Assembly: GCA_963650385.1 (NCBI GenBank)
Contig: CAVJLL010000005.1
Span: 20,696 to 84,695, forward strand
Source of the DNA: CAG-791 sp963650385
Lineage (GTDB): Bacteria; Bacillota; Clostridia; Lachnospirales; Lachnospiraceae
Length of the DNA stretch: 64,000 nucleotides
Reading direction: 5' to 3'
The notes below the pieces were generated by a model. It was not told the DNA's origin. It did no database searches and was given only the letters and a program-made list of their open reading frames with translations. Both the position numbers and the translations under genes were made by a program. Position 1 is the stretch's first letter. The number at the start of each line of letters is the position of its first letter. This document shows positions 35,097 through 44,441 of the stretch, one piece after another.

Positions 35097-36394
35097 TGCT
35101 CCTCCTCCAGCACCTCCGCCGGTGCACCGGACAGCCGCGCCGCCTTTAAGAACGGCCGGAGCGAGGGGTCCTGACTCATCGGCCCCTCCGCCGGCAGGTC
35201 CCGGTTCAGGCGCCGCACCAGCTGCCGGATTCTGCGCTTGTTCTGTGTCCGCGCCTTCGCCGCATCGCACAGAGGCAGAACCTTCTCGCCGAACTCAAGG
35301 AACCGCTCCGCCGCCGCATCGGCATTCCATATGGTCTGAATCTTGCGGAACGAGAGCGCCGCAAACCGCTCACACAGCTCCGTGTCCTCCATCAGGCGCT
35401 CCGTCTTGCGCACGAGATCGTCCTCGTCCCCGTCCGCATACACATAGCCGTTCACGCCGTTCTGAATCAGGTACGGTACCGCGCCTGCCTCCGCCCCGGC
35501 GATGGGCGCGCAGCCGCTGTTCATTGCCTCGTTGAGCACGGCGCCCCACCCTTCTCCGTGGTCACTCGTCAGAATGAAAATGTCGCTGTGCTCCATGATG
35601 TCCCGCACAACCTCCGGGCTGCAGAAGCCATGGAAAATAACGCTCTCCTCCAGGCCGTGCTGCCTTGCAAAGCGGTGCAGCTCCTCGGCCGTCCCTTCCT
35701 GCCCGGCTCCTGCATCGCCGACGATGTGCAGGAGGAACCTCTTCCCGTCCTTCTGCAGACGGTCGGCCAGGGACAGCACGCGCTCTGCGTGCTTGAACCC
35801 GACAAAGCGTCCGGCCCACACCAGCTCGGTCACATCCCTTGCTCCCCGGTGACGGATGGGCGGCCGCCCGCCCTCGTAGATGCGCAGCGGCGGAAAGTAG
35901 CCCCACCGGTATTTTTTCTCCGGAAAGGCGCCGATCAGGCCGTAGTCCGAACCCACGTAGGCCCCGGCACACAGCAGGTAATAGGCACTCCGCCGGAACC
36001 TTGTGAAGCTCCGGTATTTGTCCGCCAGACCTCTGGGGGAGAGTGCCTTCCACTGTCCGTCCTTATAGATTCTCTCGCTGATCTGGAACACCGGCCGGTG
36101 GAGCTTCAGCCTCTGCGCGATCAGCGGCCGCAGCTCCGGAACCCAGCCGACGAGCAAAAGGTCACAGGCCATCAGCTCGCGCCTTGCCTCCTTCTGATTC
36201 GCGGTCCATTTCAGCACCCAGTCCAGCTCCTCCGACCGGTCCTTCCAGCCCATATCCAGACGCTCCTGCTCCATTTCCTCCATCTGAACAAAAACAAAGC
36301 CGTCCCCCAGCCGCTCGAGCATAGCCTCGCAGAAGGGGATCTGGTGATGGTTGATGTAATTCGCCGCAAAGGCAACGGTAGGCATTCTGTTCAC
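35093..36394 (-). CDS. Family 4 glycosyltransferase
   Basis: A 433-residue GT-B transferase. The C-terminal donor domain has LVWAGRFVGFKHAERVL, IVGDAGAG, VIFHGFC and EGWGAVLNEAMNSGCAPI, the last carrying the E(x7)E-like pair of GT4 enzymes. The N-terminus has the short acceptor Rossmann half. It overlaps both neighbours by four bases (35093-35096, 36391-36394), marking a tightly coupled operon. Part of the extracellular polysaccharide cluster; sugar specificity unknown. Confidence 0.88.
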   Translation of the reverse strand: MNRMPTVAFAANYINHHQIPFCEAMLERLGDGFVFVQMEEMEQERLDMGWKDRSEELDWVLKWTANQKEARRELMACDLLLVGWVPELRPLIAQRLKLHRPVFQISERIYKDGQWKALSPRGLADKYRSFTRFRRSAYYLLCAGAYVGSDYGLIGAFPEKKYRWGYFPPLRIYEGGRPPIRHRGARDVTELVWAGRFVGFKHAERVLSLADRLQKDGKRFLLHIVGDAGAGQEGTAEELHRFARQHGLEESVIFHGFCSPEVVRDIMEHSDIFILTSDHGEGWGAVLNEAMNSGCAPIAGAEAGAVPYLIQNGVNGYVYADGDEDDLVRKTERLMEDTELCERFAALSFRKIQTIWNADAAAERFLEFGEKVLPLCDAAKARTQNKRRIRQLVRRLNRDLPAEGPMSQDPSLRPFLKAARLSGAPAEVLEEEQ

Positions 36395-37695
36395 GCAATA
36401 CTCCGATAAATTTCCAGAATCCGCTGGTAGTTGGTGCTGGGATTGTGTCGCACCACTGCCGTTTTGTGTGCCGCACTGGCAAGCCGGCAGGCAAACTGAT
36501 CGTTTTCAAACAAATTGCAGACATCCTCCGCCAGGGCCTGGACGTCCCCCATCGGGAACAGAAGGCCCTCCTCGCCGTTCTTGACAAGGTCCGGGATTCC
36601 TCCTGCCCTCGAGGCTGCCACCGGCATCCCCAGGAGCATGGCTTCGCACAGGGAATTGGGGGAGTTCTCCACCACCGACGGACAGATGAACACGTGGCTT
36701 TTCTGGTAGCGCTGCTTCATCTGCTGTGCATTCAAGGAGCCCAGCATGACAACATGCCCCTCGAGATTTCCCTCCCGTATCAGACGCTTTAAATACACGC
36801 CGTAGGCCGAGATCCACACCGGCTCCGGCAGCTTTTTGCGCGGGATCGCGCCGCCCACATTGCCGATCACGGAATTGCCCGCAACGTATATTTTCGCATC
36901 GGGGAAGTGCTTCAGGATCTCGGGCATGGCCTGCAGCACGAAATGGAAGCCCTTCAGCGGATAATCGCCCTGGCTTAAGAAAATCGTGTGGCGCTCCACG
37001 CTGTTCAGATCCCATCGTCCTTCGTAGAATTCCGGGCGCAGGGTCTCGTTCAGCAGGTGGTATACGGCATCCGGGTGGATGGCCGCCGTCCCCTCACGGT
37101 CAAACGCCGTGCGTCCCGTGATGTGCATCACCTGCCGCAGCGTTTCCTTCTCATTCTCCGCCCGGGCATAGTACTTCCTCTGCTGGTCCTTCAGCGAGTC
37201 GCGGCGCACAATGTCCCGGAAGGTTCTGGCGCGCTGCACCTTGTAGGGGAGCTCCGCCATGTAAGTGTCCGCAATGGCTGCACACAGCCCCTGCATGCCG
37301 ACCAGTGTCTTCTCCGGCTTCCCAAAGGCGCGCACCATCGCCAGCGCATGCGGAAACTCCGTGCCGAAAATGTGCACGATGTCGGGCTGAAAGTCATTCA
37401 GGATCTCCTGAAAGCGCTGCACGAGGTGCTCATCGTAATGCTCCGGCGTGTCCAGGTTCTCGGTGTAGCCGTAGAAAACCGCCCCTTCAATCTCCCGGCG
37501 GCACCCGGCCAGAGACGCCGGCACCGGCACGCACACGCCCAGCTCCAGGAGCTTCTCCTCGCGCCCGGTTTCCACCTTTTCCTGCACCAGCCGGTGAAAG
37601 CTCCCGGTCAGCCATCCCTCCCGGTTGGAAAAGGGAAGCCCCTCGGCTGCCGCGAATACCGGCAGCATGATGTTGCATAACCACAAAACCTTCAT
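36391..37695 (-). CDS. Family 4 glycosyltransferase
   Basis: A 434-residue GT-B transferase with PDIVHIFGTEF in the N-terminal half and KIYVAGNS, VVMLGSLNAQQM and VVENSPNSLCEAMLLGMPVAASRAGGIPDLV in the C-terminal donor domain, matching GT4. It begins one base after the end of the family 2 transferase gene and overlaps the next gene by ATGA. It should act on the lipid-linked repeat unit on the cytoplasmic face. Sugar unknown. Confidence 0.9.
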   Translation of the reverse strand: MKVLWLCNIMLPVFAAAEGLPFSNREGWLTGSFHRLVQEKVETGREEKLLELGVCVPVPASLAGCRREIEGAVFYGYTENLDTPEHYDEHLVQRFQEILNDFQPDIVHIFGTEFPHALAMVRAFGKPEKTLVGMQGLCAAIADTYMAELPYKVQRARTFRDIVRRDSLKDQQRKYYARAENEKETLRQVMHITGRTAFDREGTAAIHPDAVYHLLNETLRPEFYEGRWDLNSVERHTIFLSQGDYPLKGFHFVLQAMPEILKHFPDAKIYVAGNSVIGNVGGAIPRKKLPEPVWISAYGVYLKRLIREGNLEGHVVMLGSLNAQQMKQRYQKSHVFICPSVVENSPNSLCEAMLLGMPVAASRAGGIPDLVKNGEEGLLFPMGDVQALAEDVCNLFENDQFACRLASAAHKTAVVRHNPSTNYQRILEIYRSIA

Positions 37696-37696
37696 A

Positions 37697-38506
37697 TCAC
37701 TGTTTCCTGTAAATTCTGTTCTTCACCTTATCATACAGCGCCGCCGTCGCCGGAGAGGAGGCAAGCTTTTCCCGCAGCGGCTGCAGGCTCAGGAGCATCG
37801 CCAGGCGATAGCGCAGGCACTCCCCGGCGCCGAAATACTGCTGCGTAATCTCCCGGTGCTCTCTTGCCGAGCATTTCCGGTTCTCCTTCGTCTCCGAAAA
37901 GCCCCCGCCCTCGTAATCTGCTATGATCCGATCCATCGCATGCGCCTCGGCCCCGGCGCACAGCACGCACCACAGGAAATGCTCGTAATCCGCACGGACG
38001 CGGTAACGAAGATCGAACTGCCGCTCCTCGAGCAGATCCCGGCTGTAGAAGCACGCCTGGTGGCAGGGGAGGTTCCGGTACATCGCAAAATGCGTCATTG
38101 CCGGCTTGGCGGCCACCCGCTGCCCGGTCCGCTTCTCCCACACGTCTCCGTAGTATATGACCGGTCGGCTGCTCCCGTCCCACTCCTTCTGGATGCAGCT
38201 CACGGTCTCCGACAGGACCTTTGCATCATGCAAAAGATCGCCGCAGTTGAGAAAATACAAAAATTCTCCCTTCGCCGCTGCGACTGCCTGATTCATTCCG
38301 TCGTAAATCCCATTGTCCCTGCTCTTTATCACGCGGATTCTGGGATCCTCCGGAAGGCGCTCCAGGCTCCCGTCCGTAGAGCCCGCATCCTTTATGATCA
38401 TTTCGTAGTCCTGAAATTCCTGAGAGAGGACGCTTTGCACGGTCGCCGCCAGCCGATCCCCCGGCTGGTAGCAGGGCGTTATGATGCTGAAAAAGGGATT
38501 GTTCAT
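37697..38506 (-). CDS. Family 2 glycosyltransferase (WcaA/Spore-coat type)
   Basis: A 269-residue GT-A transferase: FFSIITPCYQPGDRLAATV, IIKDAGSTDGSLE, RDNGIYDGMNQAVAAAKGEF and FLNCGD. The FLNCGD metal site and the GIYDGMN segment resemble colanic-acid type transferases (WcaE group). It follows the polymerase gene across a family-C repeat. Sugar unknown. Confidence 0.9.
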   Translation of the reverse strand: MNNPFFSIITPCYQPGDRLAATVQSVLSQEFQDYEMIIKDAGSTDGSLERLPEDPRIRVIKSRDNGIYDGMNQAVAAAKGEFLYFLNCGDLLHDAKVLSETVSCIQKEWDGSSRPVIYYGDVWEKRTGQRVAAKPAMTHFAMYRNLPCHQACFYSRDLLEERQFDLRYRVRADYEHFLWCVLCAGAEAHAMDRIIADYEGGGFSETKENRKCSAREHREITQQYFGAGECLRYRLAMLLSLQPLREKLASSPATAALYDKVKNRIYRKQ

Positions 38507-38519
38507 AATTAACTCCCGT

Positions 38520-38576
38520 GCCGCCTTTTACTGCGGCAGCCTGAGGAGAATTGCGCGAAGGCGAATTCTCCGATAG
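38520..38576 (-). repeat. Family-C palindromic intergenic repeat, copy 2
   Basis: Almost identical to 2379-2436: CCTGAGGAGAATTGCGCGAA followed by GGCGAATTCTCCGATAG, plus the GC-rich GCCGC...GCGGC hairpin. It begins two bases after the polymerase stop codon. Confidence 0.85.
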
Positions 38577-38578
38577 GA

Positions 38579-39826
38579 TCAGCTCTTCCCGATGCTGCCG
38601 GAGGGCGTCTGATTCAGATCGTGGAACAGAAAGCTCTTGTACGGCAGGATTTTGATGGTATCACGATACGCTGTTTTCAGGAAAAAGGCAAAATACAGCG
38701 CCGCTCCCAGTATGACCAGCGCGGTAAGGCAGCTTCGGGCGTTTCCGCGCACGTTCACCGGCACTTTCCGGCGCCCGCTATGCGGTTTCTCCGGGTACCG
38801 GGCTTCTGTTTCGGTGTCCTTCTGTGCTCTTATCCGGAGGTTCTCCGGCAGCCGGTCCAGGAGCATCGGGATCAGGAAGATCTGCGTGAAGGTCAGGTAA
38901 TAGCAGATGCGCGAGACCTCCGGAATGAACCAGCCGAAGATGTACAGGAGAAGCGCCAGGAAGGAGCCGTTGATGTACACGCGGAGTGCGCGGCAGCTGA
39001 CGGTTTCCGGCTTCTCCTCTTCATTTGCTCTGGCCATCCTGCGTTTCACCAGTACAGCCAGCGCCAGCACGGCAGCGCACCGTGCAATGTTGACCCAGGA
39101 AACGCTGGTGCCTGCTGCCAGGTCCCCTGTTCCCTCCCAGGACGGGTACAGCGTCACCAACAGCTGCAGCACCTGCCGGTGAAAGACAAGGACACCGGCC
39201 CCTGCGCCTGCTGCCAATATCCTCTGCAGCCGCGTCCAGCGGTGAAGTGCCAGCGGATACAGGACCAGTGCGACCAGCGCTGACTTATGGAAGAGCGCCG
39301 CGAACAGGACCAGGAGCACAAAGCCCGCATATTGTTTTCTCAGGATGCAGGATAACGCCAGAAGTGCAATGCTTAGTGCCAGATAATACCGCACGGTATT
39401 AAAGCTCTGAAAATAATAGCCGAGCATCATGAAAAGGAAGAAAGAAAAAGTAAAATTCTCAGCCTGCCGCCAGATGACCGTCAGCATATTTCCGATGGTC
39501 CAGACAGAAAAGACGGCAAAGACCAGCAGGTAGTTCTCGTAGCCGCACAGGCGGTACAGCGCCTTTACCAGCAGATTAAACCCCGCCTCCGTCGGCACAT
39601 AGGAGTCGATGGACGCCAGATGAAAGAATTCCACATAGCGAAGGTAATCGTTTCCCGTCTCCTGCCGCAGCACCGCCGGCACGATGAGGAGCAGCGCCAG
39701 GAGTGCCAGACAGGACCGGCGCAGCACCGCCCCACGGGTTCCTGCCGCGCATTCGTGCGTCCGGTCTGCCGCATTGGCCGCCGCCACCGAGGCTGCAGCC
39801 AATGCGATGTATAAGATCACGCCCAT
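38579..39826 (-). CDS. EpsG/Wzy-like polysaccharide polymerase
   Basis: A 415-residue protein with roughly ten membrane helices, of the EpsG type that polymerises lipid-linked repeat units outside the membrane. The RQETGNDYLRYVEFF segment and the YYFQSFNTVRYYLALSI loop are typical. I chose the ATG at 39826 (MGVILYIALAAAS), since earlier in-frame codons overlap the preceding transferase and read as soluble low-complexity sequence. A Wzx flippase, usually encoded with Wzy, is not found in the window. Confidence 0.82.
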   Translation of the reverse strand: MGVILYIALAAASVAAANAADRTHECAAGTRGAVLRRSCLALLALLLIVPAVLRQETGNDYLRYVEFFHLASIDSYVPTEAGFNLLVKALYRLCGYENYLLVFAVFSVWTIGNMLTVIWRQAENFTFSFFLFMMLGYYFQSFNTVRYYLALSIALLALSCILRKQYAGFVLLVLFAALFHKSALVALVLYPLALHRWTRLQRILAAGAGAGVLVFHRQVLQLLVTLYPSWEGTGDLAAGTSVSWVNIARCAAVLALAVLVKRRMARANEEEKPETVSCRALRVYINGSFLALLLYIFGWFIPEVSRICYYLTFTQIFLIPMLLDRLPENLRIRAQKDTETEARYPEKPHSGRRKVPVNVRGNARSCLTALVILGAALYFAFFLKTAYRDTIKILPYKSFLFHDLNQTPSGSIGKS

Positions 39827-39834
39827 AGTACCGA

Positions 39835-40698
39835 TCACTCCCTCTCTTCCAGACGGATCCCCTTCCGCATGATGCCAAGGGCCTTCCGCAAGGGGAGCTG
39901 CACACACATCACCTTGCGGTGTGCCAGCAGAAAGCGAAGCGCCATCGCACCGGCAAGCCGCCCGTACAGATCGCGGTACAGAACGCCCCGGTCATAGAAG
40001 AATTTCTCATTATAGCCCTCAAACCACGTGGAGCTCTCATCCTCCCGGGCGCTCTCGTGTCCGATCTCCACCGGCACCGCCCAGATCCGCAGGCCCTTGT
40101 GCAGGCAGTCATGGATGAACAGACTGTCCTCCCCGTTGGAATAGGGCGCACCGCCGCCGTACAGGAGAGAAAACCACACATTTGCTCTGCGGAGGGCGTC
40201 CAGCCTGGCCGCCATTGCATACGTAGGATAGCGCCCGTAGTTGTACCAGCGCACCCTCTTGCGGCGCCGGTTCTCATAAGTCCTGCGGCTCTCCACCGCA
40301 TGCACGTTGAACATTAAGATGTCCGCCTGCGGATTCTCCTCAAAGGCCTTCAACACCGACTCCTCATAGTCATCGTCGTATACAATGTCCTCGTCGGCGA
40401 ACAGAACGATCTCCGCCGTGGCCCGCAGCAGCGCATTGTTGCGGTTTCTGCCCACGCCGCGCTCATTGAAGGCCAGCGTCCGGATCCGGTGTCCCTTCCT
40501 CTCAAATTCACTGTAGGACACCTCCTGGCACTGGTTGCAGATCAGCGCATCCGTGGACAGATTCATGCGGTCCGCCAGTGTAATGTCGTTTTCCTGCAGC
40601 GCCGCGACCAGCACCTCCAGGTGCTGCCTCTTCACTCTTCCGGTGAGAGGGTCCGTTTCCGGCATGTCAATGCGGCTGTAAACTCTACTTTCGTCCAT
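39835..40698 (-). CDS. Family 2 glycosyltransferase-like protein
   Basis: A 287-residue protein with ERGVGRNRNNALLRATAEIVLFADEDIVY, in which the ADED is a metal-site variant, and a C-terminal NGEDSLFIHDCLHKGLRIWAVP. The N-terminus lacks the usual first nucleotide-binding strand and instead starts with a short hydrophilic stretch, so it is a divergent or N-terminally shortened GT2. It overlaps the chain-length gene by 14 bp. Membership in the polysaccharide cluster is clear; activity is less sure. Confidence 0.8.
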   Translation of the reverse strand: MDESRVYSRIDMPETDPLTGRVKRQHLEVLVAALQENDITLADRMNLSTDALICNQCQEVSYSEFERKGHRIRTLAFNERGVGRNRNNALLRATAEIVLFADEDIVYDDDYEESVLKAFEENPQADILMFNVHAVESRRTYENRRRKRVRWYNYGRYPTYAMAARLDALRRANVWFSLLYGGGAPYSNGEDSLFIHDCLHKGLRIWAVPVEIGHESAREDESSTWFEGYNEKFFYDRGVLYRDLYGRLAGAMALRFLLAHRKVMCVQLPLRKALGIMRKGIRLEERE

Positions 40699-41854
40699 AA
40701 TATTTTTTCAGATAGGAGCCGTCTGCCTCCGCCAGAATGAGGCCGGCCAGATGGCTTCCCTTCACAGTAAGCTGCGTGCACAAATGCTCCGTCACTGCAG
40801 CGTTTCTTTTCCCAAACGGCACTGCCAGACACAACTGTGCAGCCTGCAGCGCTTCCGCGGCCTGCGTCGGCACCTGTGCCGTGTCTTCCGCCTGTGTCGA
40901 GTTCCCGGCCTGCGCCGATACCTGTGCCGAGGTTCCCGCTTGTGTCTGTGCCTGTGCTGATTTTCCAGTCTGTGCCAGTACCTGTGCCGCGTTTCTGGCC
41001 TGCGCCGCAATGCCATAGCGCTCCTGCAATACAGACGCTGTCTGCTCCGCCAGGGCTTCCTCTTCAGCAATCACCAAAAGCGCCGTTTCTCCCAGCGCTT
41101 TAGCGACTTCCGCATTTTCCTTCTCCAGAAATCCCGGGAGGGCGCCGGCTTTTTGGGCCTCGTCCTGACAAAGCGTAAAGAGCACCGGCAAACCGTATCG
41201 GGCCGACGCCTCCTCCGCACAATACACCGCGCCGTTTAAGACCTCATACAGCCAGACTGCAGCCGCCGAGATGAGAAGTCCCAGAAGTGCTCCCAGAATC
41301 ACCGCGCCCTGGCTACGGTCCTTCACCGTAACCGGCTCCACATCGCCGGAGGAGAGGAACTCGATGCTCTCGAACTGCTCCGCCGTGTGTCCGTAGCGAA
41401 CCAGTGCGTCCTGCATCGCATTCGTGAGCTCCTGCACGGTCTGCGGATCGCTGTCCGTCACCTGAATGGTCAGAACGCGGACATCCGAGAGAATCTGTGC
41501 CTCGATGTCCTCTCTTGCCTGCTCCATCGTCACGCCGTCGGAGAGCTCCGACTCCAGAACCTGTGAGATGGCAGGCACCGAGAAAATCAGATCGTTCCAC
41601 GTATAGTCATTGTAGTAGTCCTGCACGTTTCCCGCGCTGTCAGCCGCAAAGGTCAGATAGAACTTGGAGGTCTGCCGGTACTGCCGCTGTCCGGAGAGGT
41701 GCAGCCACAGCCCCATATAGAGAATCACTGCGGCAAGAGCCCCGATCGCCGTGCCGGCCGGAATCCACCAGAGCTGGCCGCGAACGCGGAGCCAAAGGCT
41801 CCGCCGGTTGATTGCTTCGTCCATATGTGCTGCATTCATCCGTTTCTGGTTCAT
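40685..41854 (-). CDS. Wzz/CapA-like polysaccharide chain-length protein
   Basis: A 389-residue protein with two membrane helices (about residues 33-52 and 185-205) flanking an extracellular domain that includes the Wzz-type SVPAISQVL and VRVLTIQVTDSDPQTVQELTNAM segments. It regulates polymer length or export. The cytoplasmic C-terminal 180 residues have a Rossmann-like look (ALLVIAEEEALAEQTA, LAGLILAEADGSYLKKYY) but no Walker A, so it is like a BY-kinase domain that lost ATP binding. An Ala/Gln/Thr/Ser-rich insert lies in this part. It directly follows the initiating transferase. Confidence 0.82.
   Translation of the reverse strand: MNQKRMNAAHMDEAINRRSLWLRVRGQLWWIPAGTAIGALAAVILYMGLWLHLSGQRQYRQTSKFYLTFAADSAGNVQDYYNDYTWNDLIFSVPAISQVLESELSDGVTMEQAREDIEAQILSDVRVLTIQVTDSDPQTVQELTNAMQDALVRYGHTAEQFESIEFLSSGDVEPVTVKDRSQGAVILGALLGLLISAAAVWLYEVLNGAVYCAEEASARYGLPVLFTLCQDEAQKAGALPGFLEKENAEVAKALGETALLVIAEEEALAEQTASVLQERYGIAAQARNAAQVLAQTGKSAQAQTQAGTSAQVSAQAGNSTQAEDTAQVPTQAAEALQAAQLCLAVPFGKRNAAVTEHLCTQLTVKGSHLAGLILAEADGSYLKKYYGRK
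40845..41010 (-). repeat. Ala/Gln-rich low-complexity insert in the chain-length protein
   Basis: The coding sequence repeats units such as AQAQTQAGTSAQVSAQAGNS with degenerate DNA repeats built on CCTGTGCC. It may vary in length between strains. Confidence 0.7.
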
Positions 41855-41907
41855 GTTCCTCGTTTCGTTCTTACTGTCTGCCCCGAAGCCTGAATAAACA
41901 CCGCGGG

Positions 41908-43341
41908 TTATTCTGCATGCGGTGCGTCCGTCTTCTCTTTTGCAGCATCTGCGCTCTCGCTGCCGGCCATCGCCGTCACCTGTCCGTCCGCCACGCCCTC
42001 GGTAGCTTCCGGCGTGAACAGAATCTTCAGGGTCAGCAGCATCAGCTTCAGATCCAGACCGATGGAATAATTCTGAATGTAGGTCAGGTCGAGCTTGAGC
42101 TTGTCATAGGGGGTGGTGTTGTATTTGCCATACACCTGCGCATACCCCGCAAGTCCGGCCTTCACCTTCATGCGGTAAACAAATTCCGGCATCTCCTGCA
42201 CGTACTGTGCAATGATCTCCGGGCGCTCCGGGCGCGGTCCGATGAAGGACATCTCGCCCTTCAGAATGTTGATCAGCTGCGGCAGCTCATCGATGCGCAC
42301 AGCCCGGATAAAATGCCCGATGGGCGTAATCCGGTCGTCGTGCTCCGAGGAAAGCCGTGCCACACCGTCCCGCTCTGCATCCACCCGCATGCTGCGGAAC
42401 TTGATGATCCGGAATTCCTTCTGTCCCATGGTGCAGCGAACCTGCTTGTAGAACACCGGCCCATGGTCGTAGCACTTGATCAGAATCGCCGTGATCAGGA
42501 AAAACGGCGACGTCAGCACCAGCAGAATCAATGCGCAGACAATGTCGATGGCGCGCTTGCAGAAGCGTTCGCCGAAGCTGAGCGCATATTCCCGGGTCAG
42601 ATAAATCGGCGTGTCGAACAGATGGAGCTGCGCAGAGCCCTTCACCAGCACATCGGTGATCTTCGGCATCATGTACTGCCGGATGCCGGCCGCATAGCAG
42701 AACTTCATCAGCTCGCTCCGGTCTGCTGTCGGAATGTCCCACAGCACCACTGCCTTCTTGCCGGCATTCTGAATTCTGTCCTCAATGGTCTCCAGTCCCT
42801 CTGTGATACAGATGGTGTCGGTGACCTCGTATTTTTCCGGGCGGCTGGCGAATTTACGCAGAATCGGCTCGATGGAGCGCTCTCCGTGCACCAGAATCAG
42901 CTGCGTCGGCGGGAATACCCGGTGATAGACCCGGTCCGAAATCTGAATCCACAGTACGGCAAATGCGATCTGCACCAGTGTCACCAGCAGCGCCCATCCC
43001 ATGGGCAGCATCCAGTTGCGCAGGAGCGAATCCTGCAGATAGGTAAACGCGTTCACCAAAAGGAGCGAGAAAATCTGAGACAGGCTGACGTCAAAGGGCT
43101 TCTGGTAGCCGACATCCATGCCGCCGTAGGTCTTTGTAAAGAACAGCAGCAGCACAAAATACAGCAGCAGCACCAGAATGTGTCCGTTGCGGTAGAACTT
43201 CAGCCGCAGGCGGACCAACGGATAGTATATGGTAAACCAAAGCCATGCATAGATCGCCGTCTGAATCAGGAGCCCTGCAAGAGGCATCTCCAGCGCTGCC
43301 ACACGGCGCATGGACCTGTGTCTTTTCGCGGAATCGTTCAT
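41908..43341 (-). CDS. Polyprenyl glycosylphosphotransferase (WbaP/exopolysaccharide initiating enzyme)
   Basis: A 477-residue initiating enzyme that moves a sugar-1-phosphate onto undecaprenyl phosphate. Four N-terminal membrane helices and a Rossmann-like middle precede the catalytic C-terminal domain (about residues 255-460): KRAIDIVCALILLVLTSPFF, FRIIKFRSMRVDAE, the IDELPQLINILKGEMSFIGPRPERPE motif and KAGLAGYAQVYGKYNT. The GT2 gene upstream ends one base before this start. It begins repeat-unit assembly for the cluster. Confidence 0.95.
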   Translation of the reverse strand: MNDSAKRHRSMRRVAALEMPLAGLLIQTAIYAWLWFTIYYPLVRLRLKFYRNGHILVLLLYFVLLLFFTKTYGGMDVGYQKPFDVSLSQIFSLLLVNAFTYLQDSLLRNWMLPMGWALLVTLVQIAFAVLWIQISDRVYHRVFPPTQLILVHGERSIEPILRKFASRPEKYEVTDTICITEGLETIEDRIQNAGKKAVVLWDIPTADRSELMKFCYAAGIRQYMMPKITDVLVKGSAQLHLFDTPIYLTREYALSFGERFCKRAIDIVCALILLVLTSPFFLITAILIKCYDHGPVFYKQVRCTMGQKEFRIIKFRSMRVDAERDGVARLSSEHDDRITPIGHFIRAVRIDELPQLINILKGEMSFIGPRPERPEIIAQYVQEMPEFVYRMKVKAGLAGYAQVYGKYNTTPYDKLKLDLTYIQNYSIGLDLKLMLLTLKILFTPEATEGVADGQVTAMAGSESADAAKEKTDAPHAE

Positions 43342-44274
43342 TTATTCAAGCTCTTCCTTTGTGATATAAATCGGGCGTCCCTTAACCTCGAGATAGGTTT
43401 TGGACAAATACTGGCCGATAACACCGAGGCACAGAAGCTGTATGCCGCTCACCATCAGAATGATGCACACCATGCTGGGCCAGCCGCTGGTGGGGTCGCC
43501 CATGAGGAGCTTCCGCACGATTACGACAACGATCATCAAAAACGCGATGCCGCAGAAGGCCACGCCCGCCAGCGCCGCCATGGCCAGCGGAACGGTGGAA
43601 TACGCCACAATCCCGTCCATTGCGTATACGAACAGCTTCCAGAAGGACCATTTGGTCTGGCCGTACTTGCGTTCCACGTTCTCGAATTCGATCCAACGGG
43701 TCTTAAAGCCGACCCATTCAAAGATTCCCTTCGAGAACCGGTTGTACTCCTTCACCTCCAGAATGGCATCCACCACGCACCGCTTCATCAGGCGAAAATC
43801 CCGGGCCCCGTCCACAATTTCCGTCTTGGAGAACCGGTTGATGAGCTTGTAGAACTGGCGAGCAAAAAAGGACCGGATGGGCGGCTCGCCCTTCCGGGTA
43901 ACCCGCCTTGTTGCCGCCTGATCGTAGCCGTCCCACAGATATCCGAACATTTCCGGCAGGAGTGAGGGCGGATCCTGCAGATCGGCATCCATCACCGCCA
44001 CATATTCGCCCTTTGCGTGCTGCAGGCCTGCGTACATGGCCGCCTCTTTTCCGAAATTCCGGGAAAAGGAAATCATGTGAACCCTTGCGTCGCTCTTACG
44101 CAGCTCCTTTACCTTCTCTACGGTTTTATCCCGGGAGCCGTCGTCCACATACAGGAGCTCGAACTCCAGTCCGTGCTCCTGAAAGAATGCGTCGTTCTTC
44201 ATGAATTCCCGGTAAAAATATTCGATGTTCTCCTCTTCGTTGTAGCAGGGAACGATCGCCGTGAATAATGCCAT
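43342..44274 (-). CDS. GtrB/DPM1-like family 2 glycosyltransferase with two C-terminal membrane spans
   Basis: A 310-residue protein with TAIVPCYNEEENIEYFYREF, LLYVDDGSRDKTVEKV, SRNFGKEAAMYAGL, MDADLQDPPSLLPEM and two C-terminal membrane helices. GtrB-type enzymes charge polyprenyl phosphate with a sugar for later transfer outside the membrane. I use the ATG at 44274 because AAGGAAGG lies seven bases before it, rather than the in-frame ATG at 44295. It heads the polysaccharide cluster. Confidence 0.92.
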   Translation of the reverse strand: MALFTAIVPCYNEEENIEYFYREFMKNDAFFQEHGLEFELLYVDDGSRDKTVEKVKELRKSDARVHMISFSRNFGKEAAMYAGLQHAKGEYVAVMDADLQDPPSLLPEMFGYLWDGYDQAATRRVTRKGEPPIRSFFARQFYKLINRFSKTEIVDGARDFRLMKRCVVDAILEVKEYNRFSKGIFEWVGFKTRWIEFENVERKYGQTKWSFWKLFVYAMDGIVAYSTVPLAMAALAGVAFCGIAFLMIVVVIVRKLLMGDPTSGWPSMVCIILMVSGIQLLCLGVIGQYLSKTYLEVKGRPIYITKEELE

Positions 44275-44441
44275 TGTCTGTCCTTCCTTTGCCAAATACC
44301 AGGTTCAAAAGGTCTGCACATCTGATACAGGCTTGCCTGCGAGAGGATGTGTGACCTTGGGGCCCGCCAAAACATGAGCGGATTACGAATGTTCCGAGGC
44401 TTACCGGAGCACAACATGCGCGGCAATCCGGTATCTTACGA

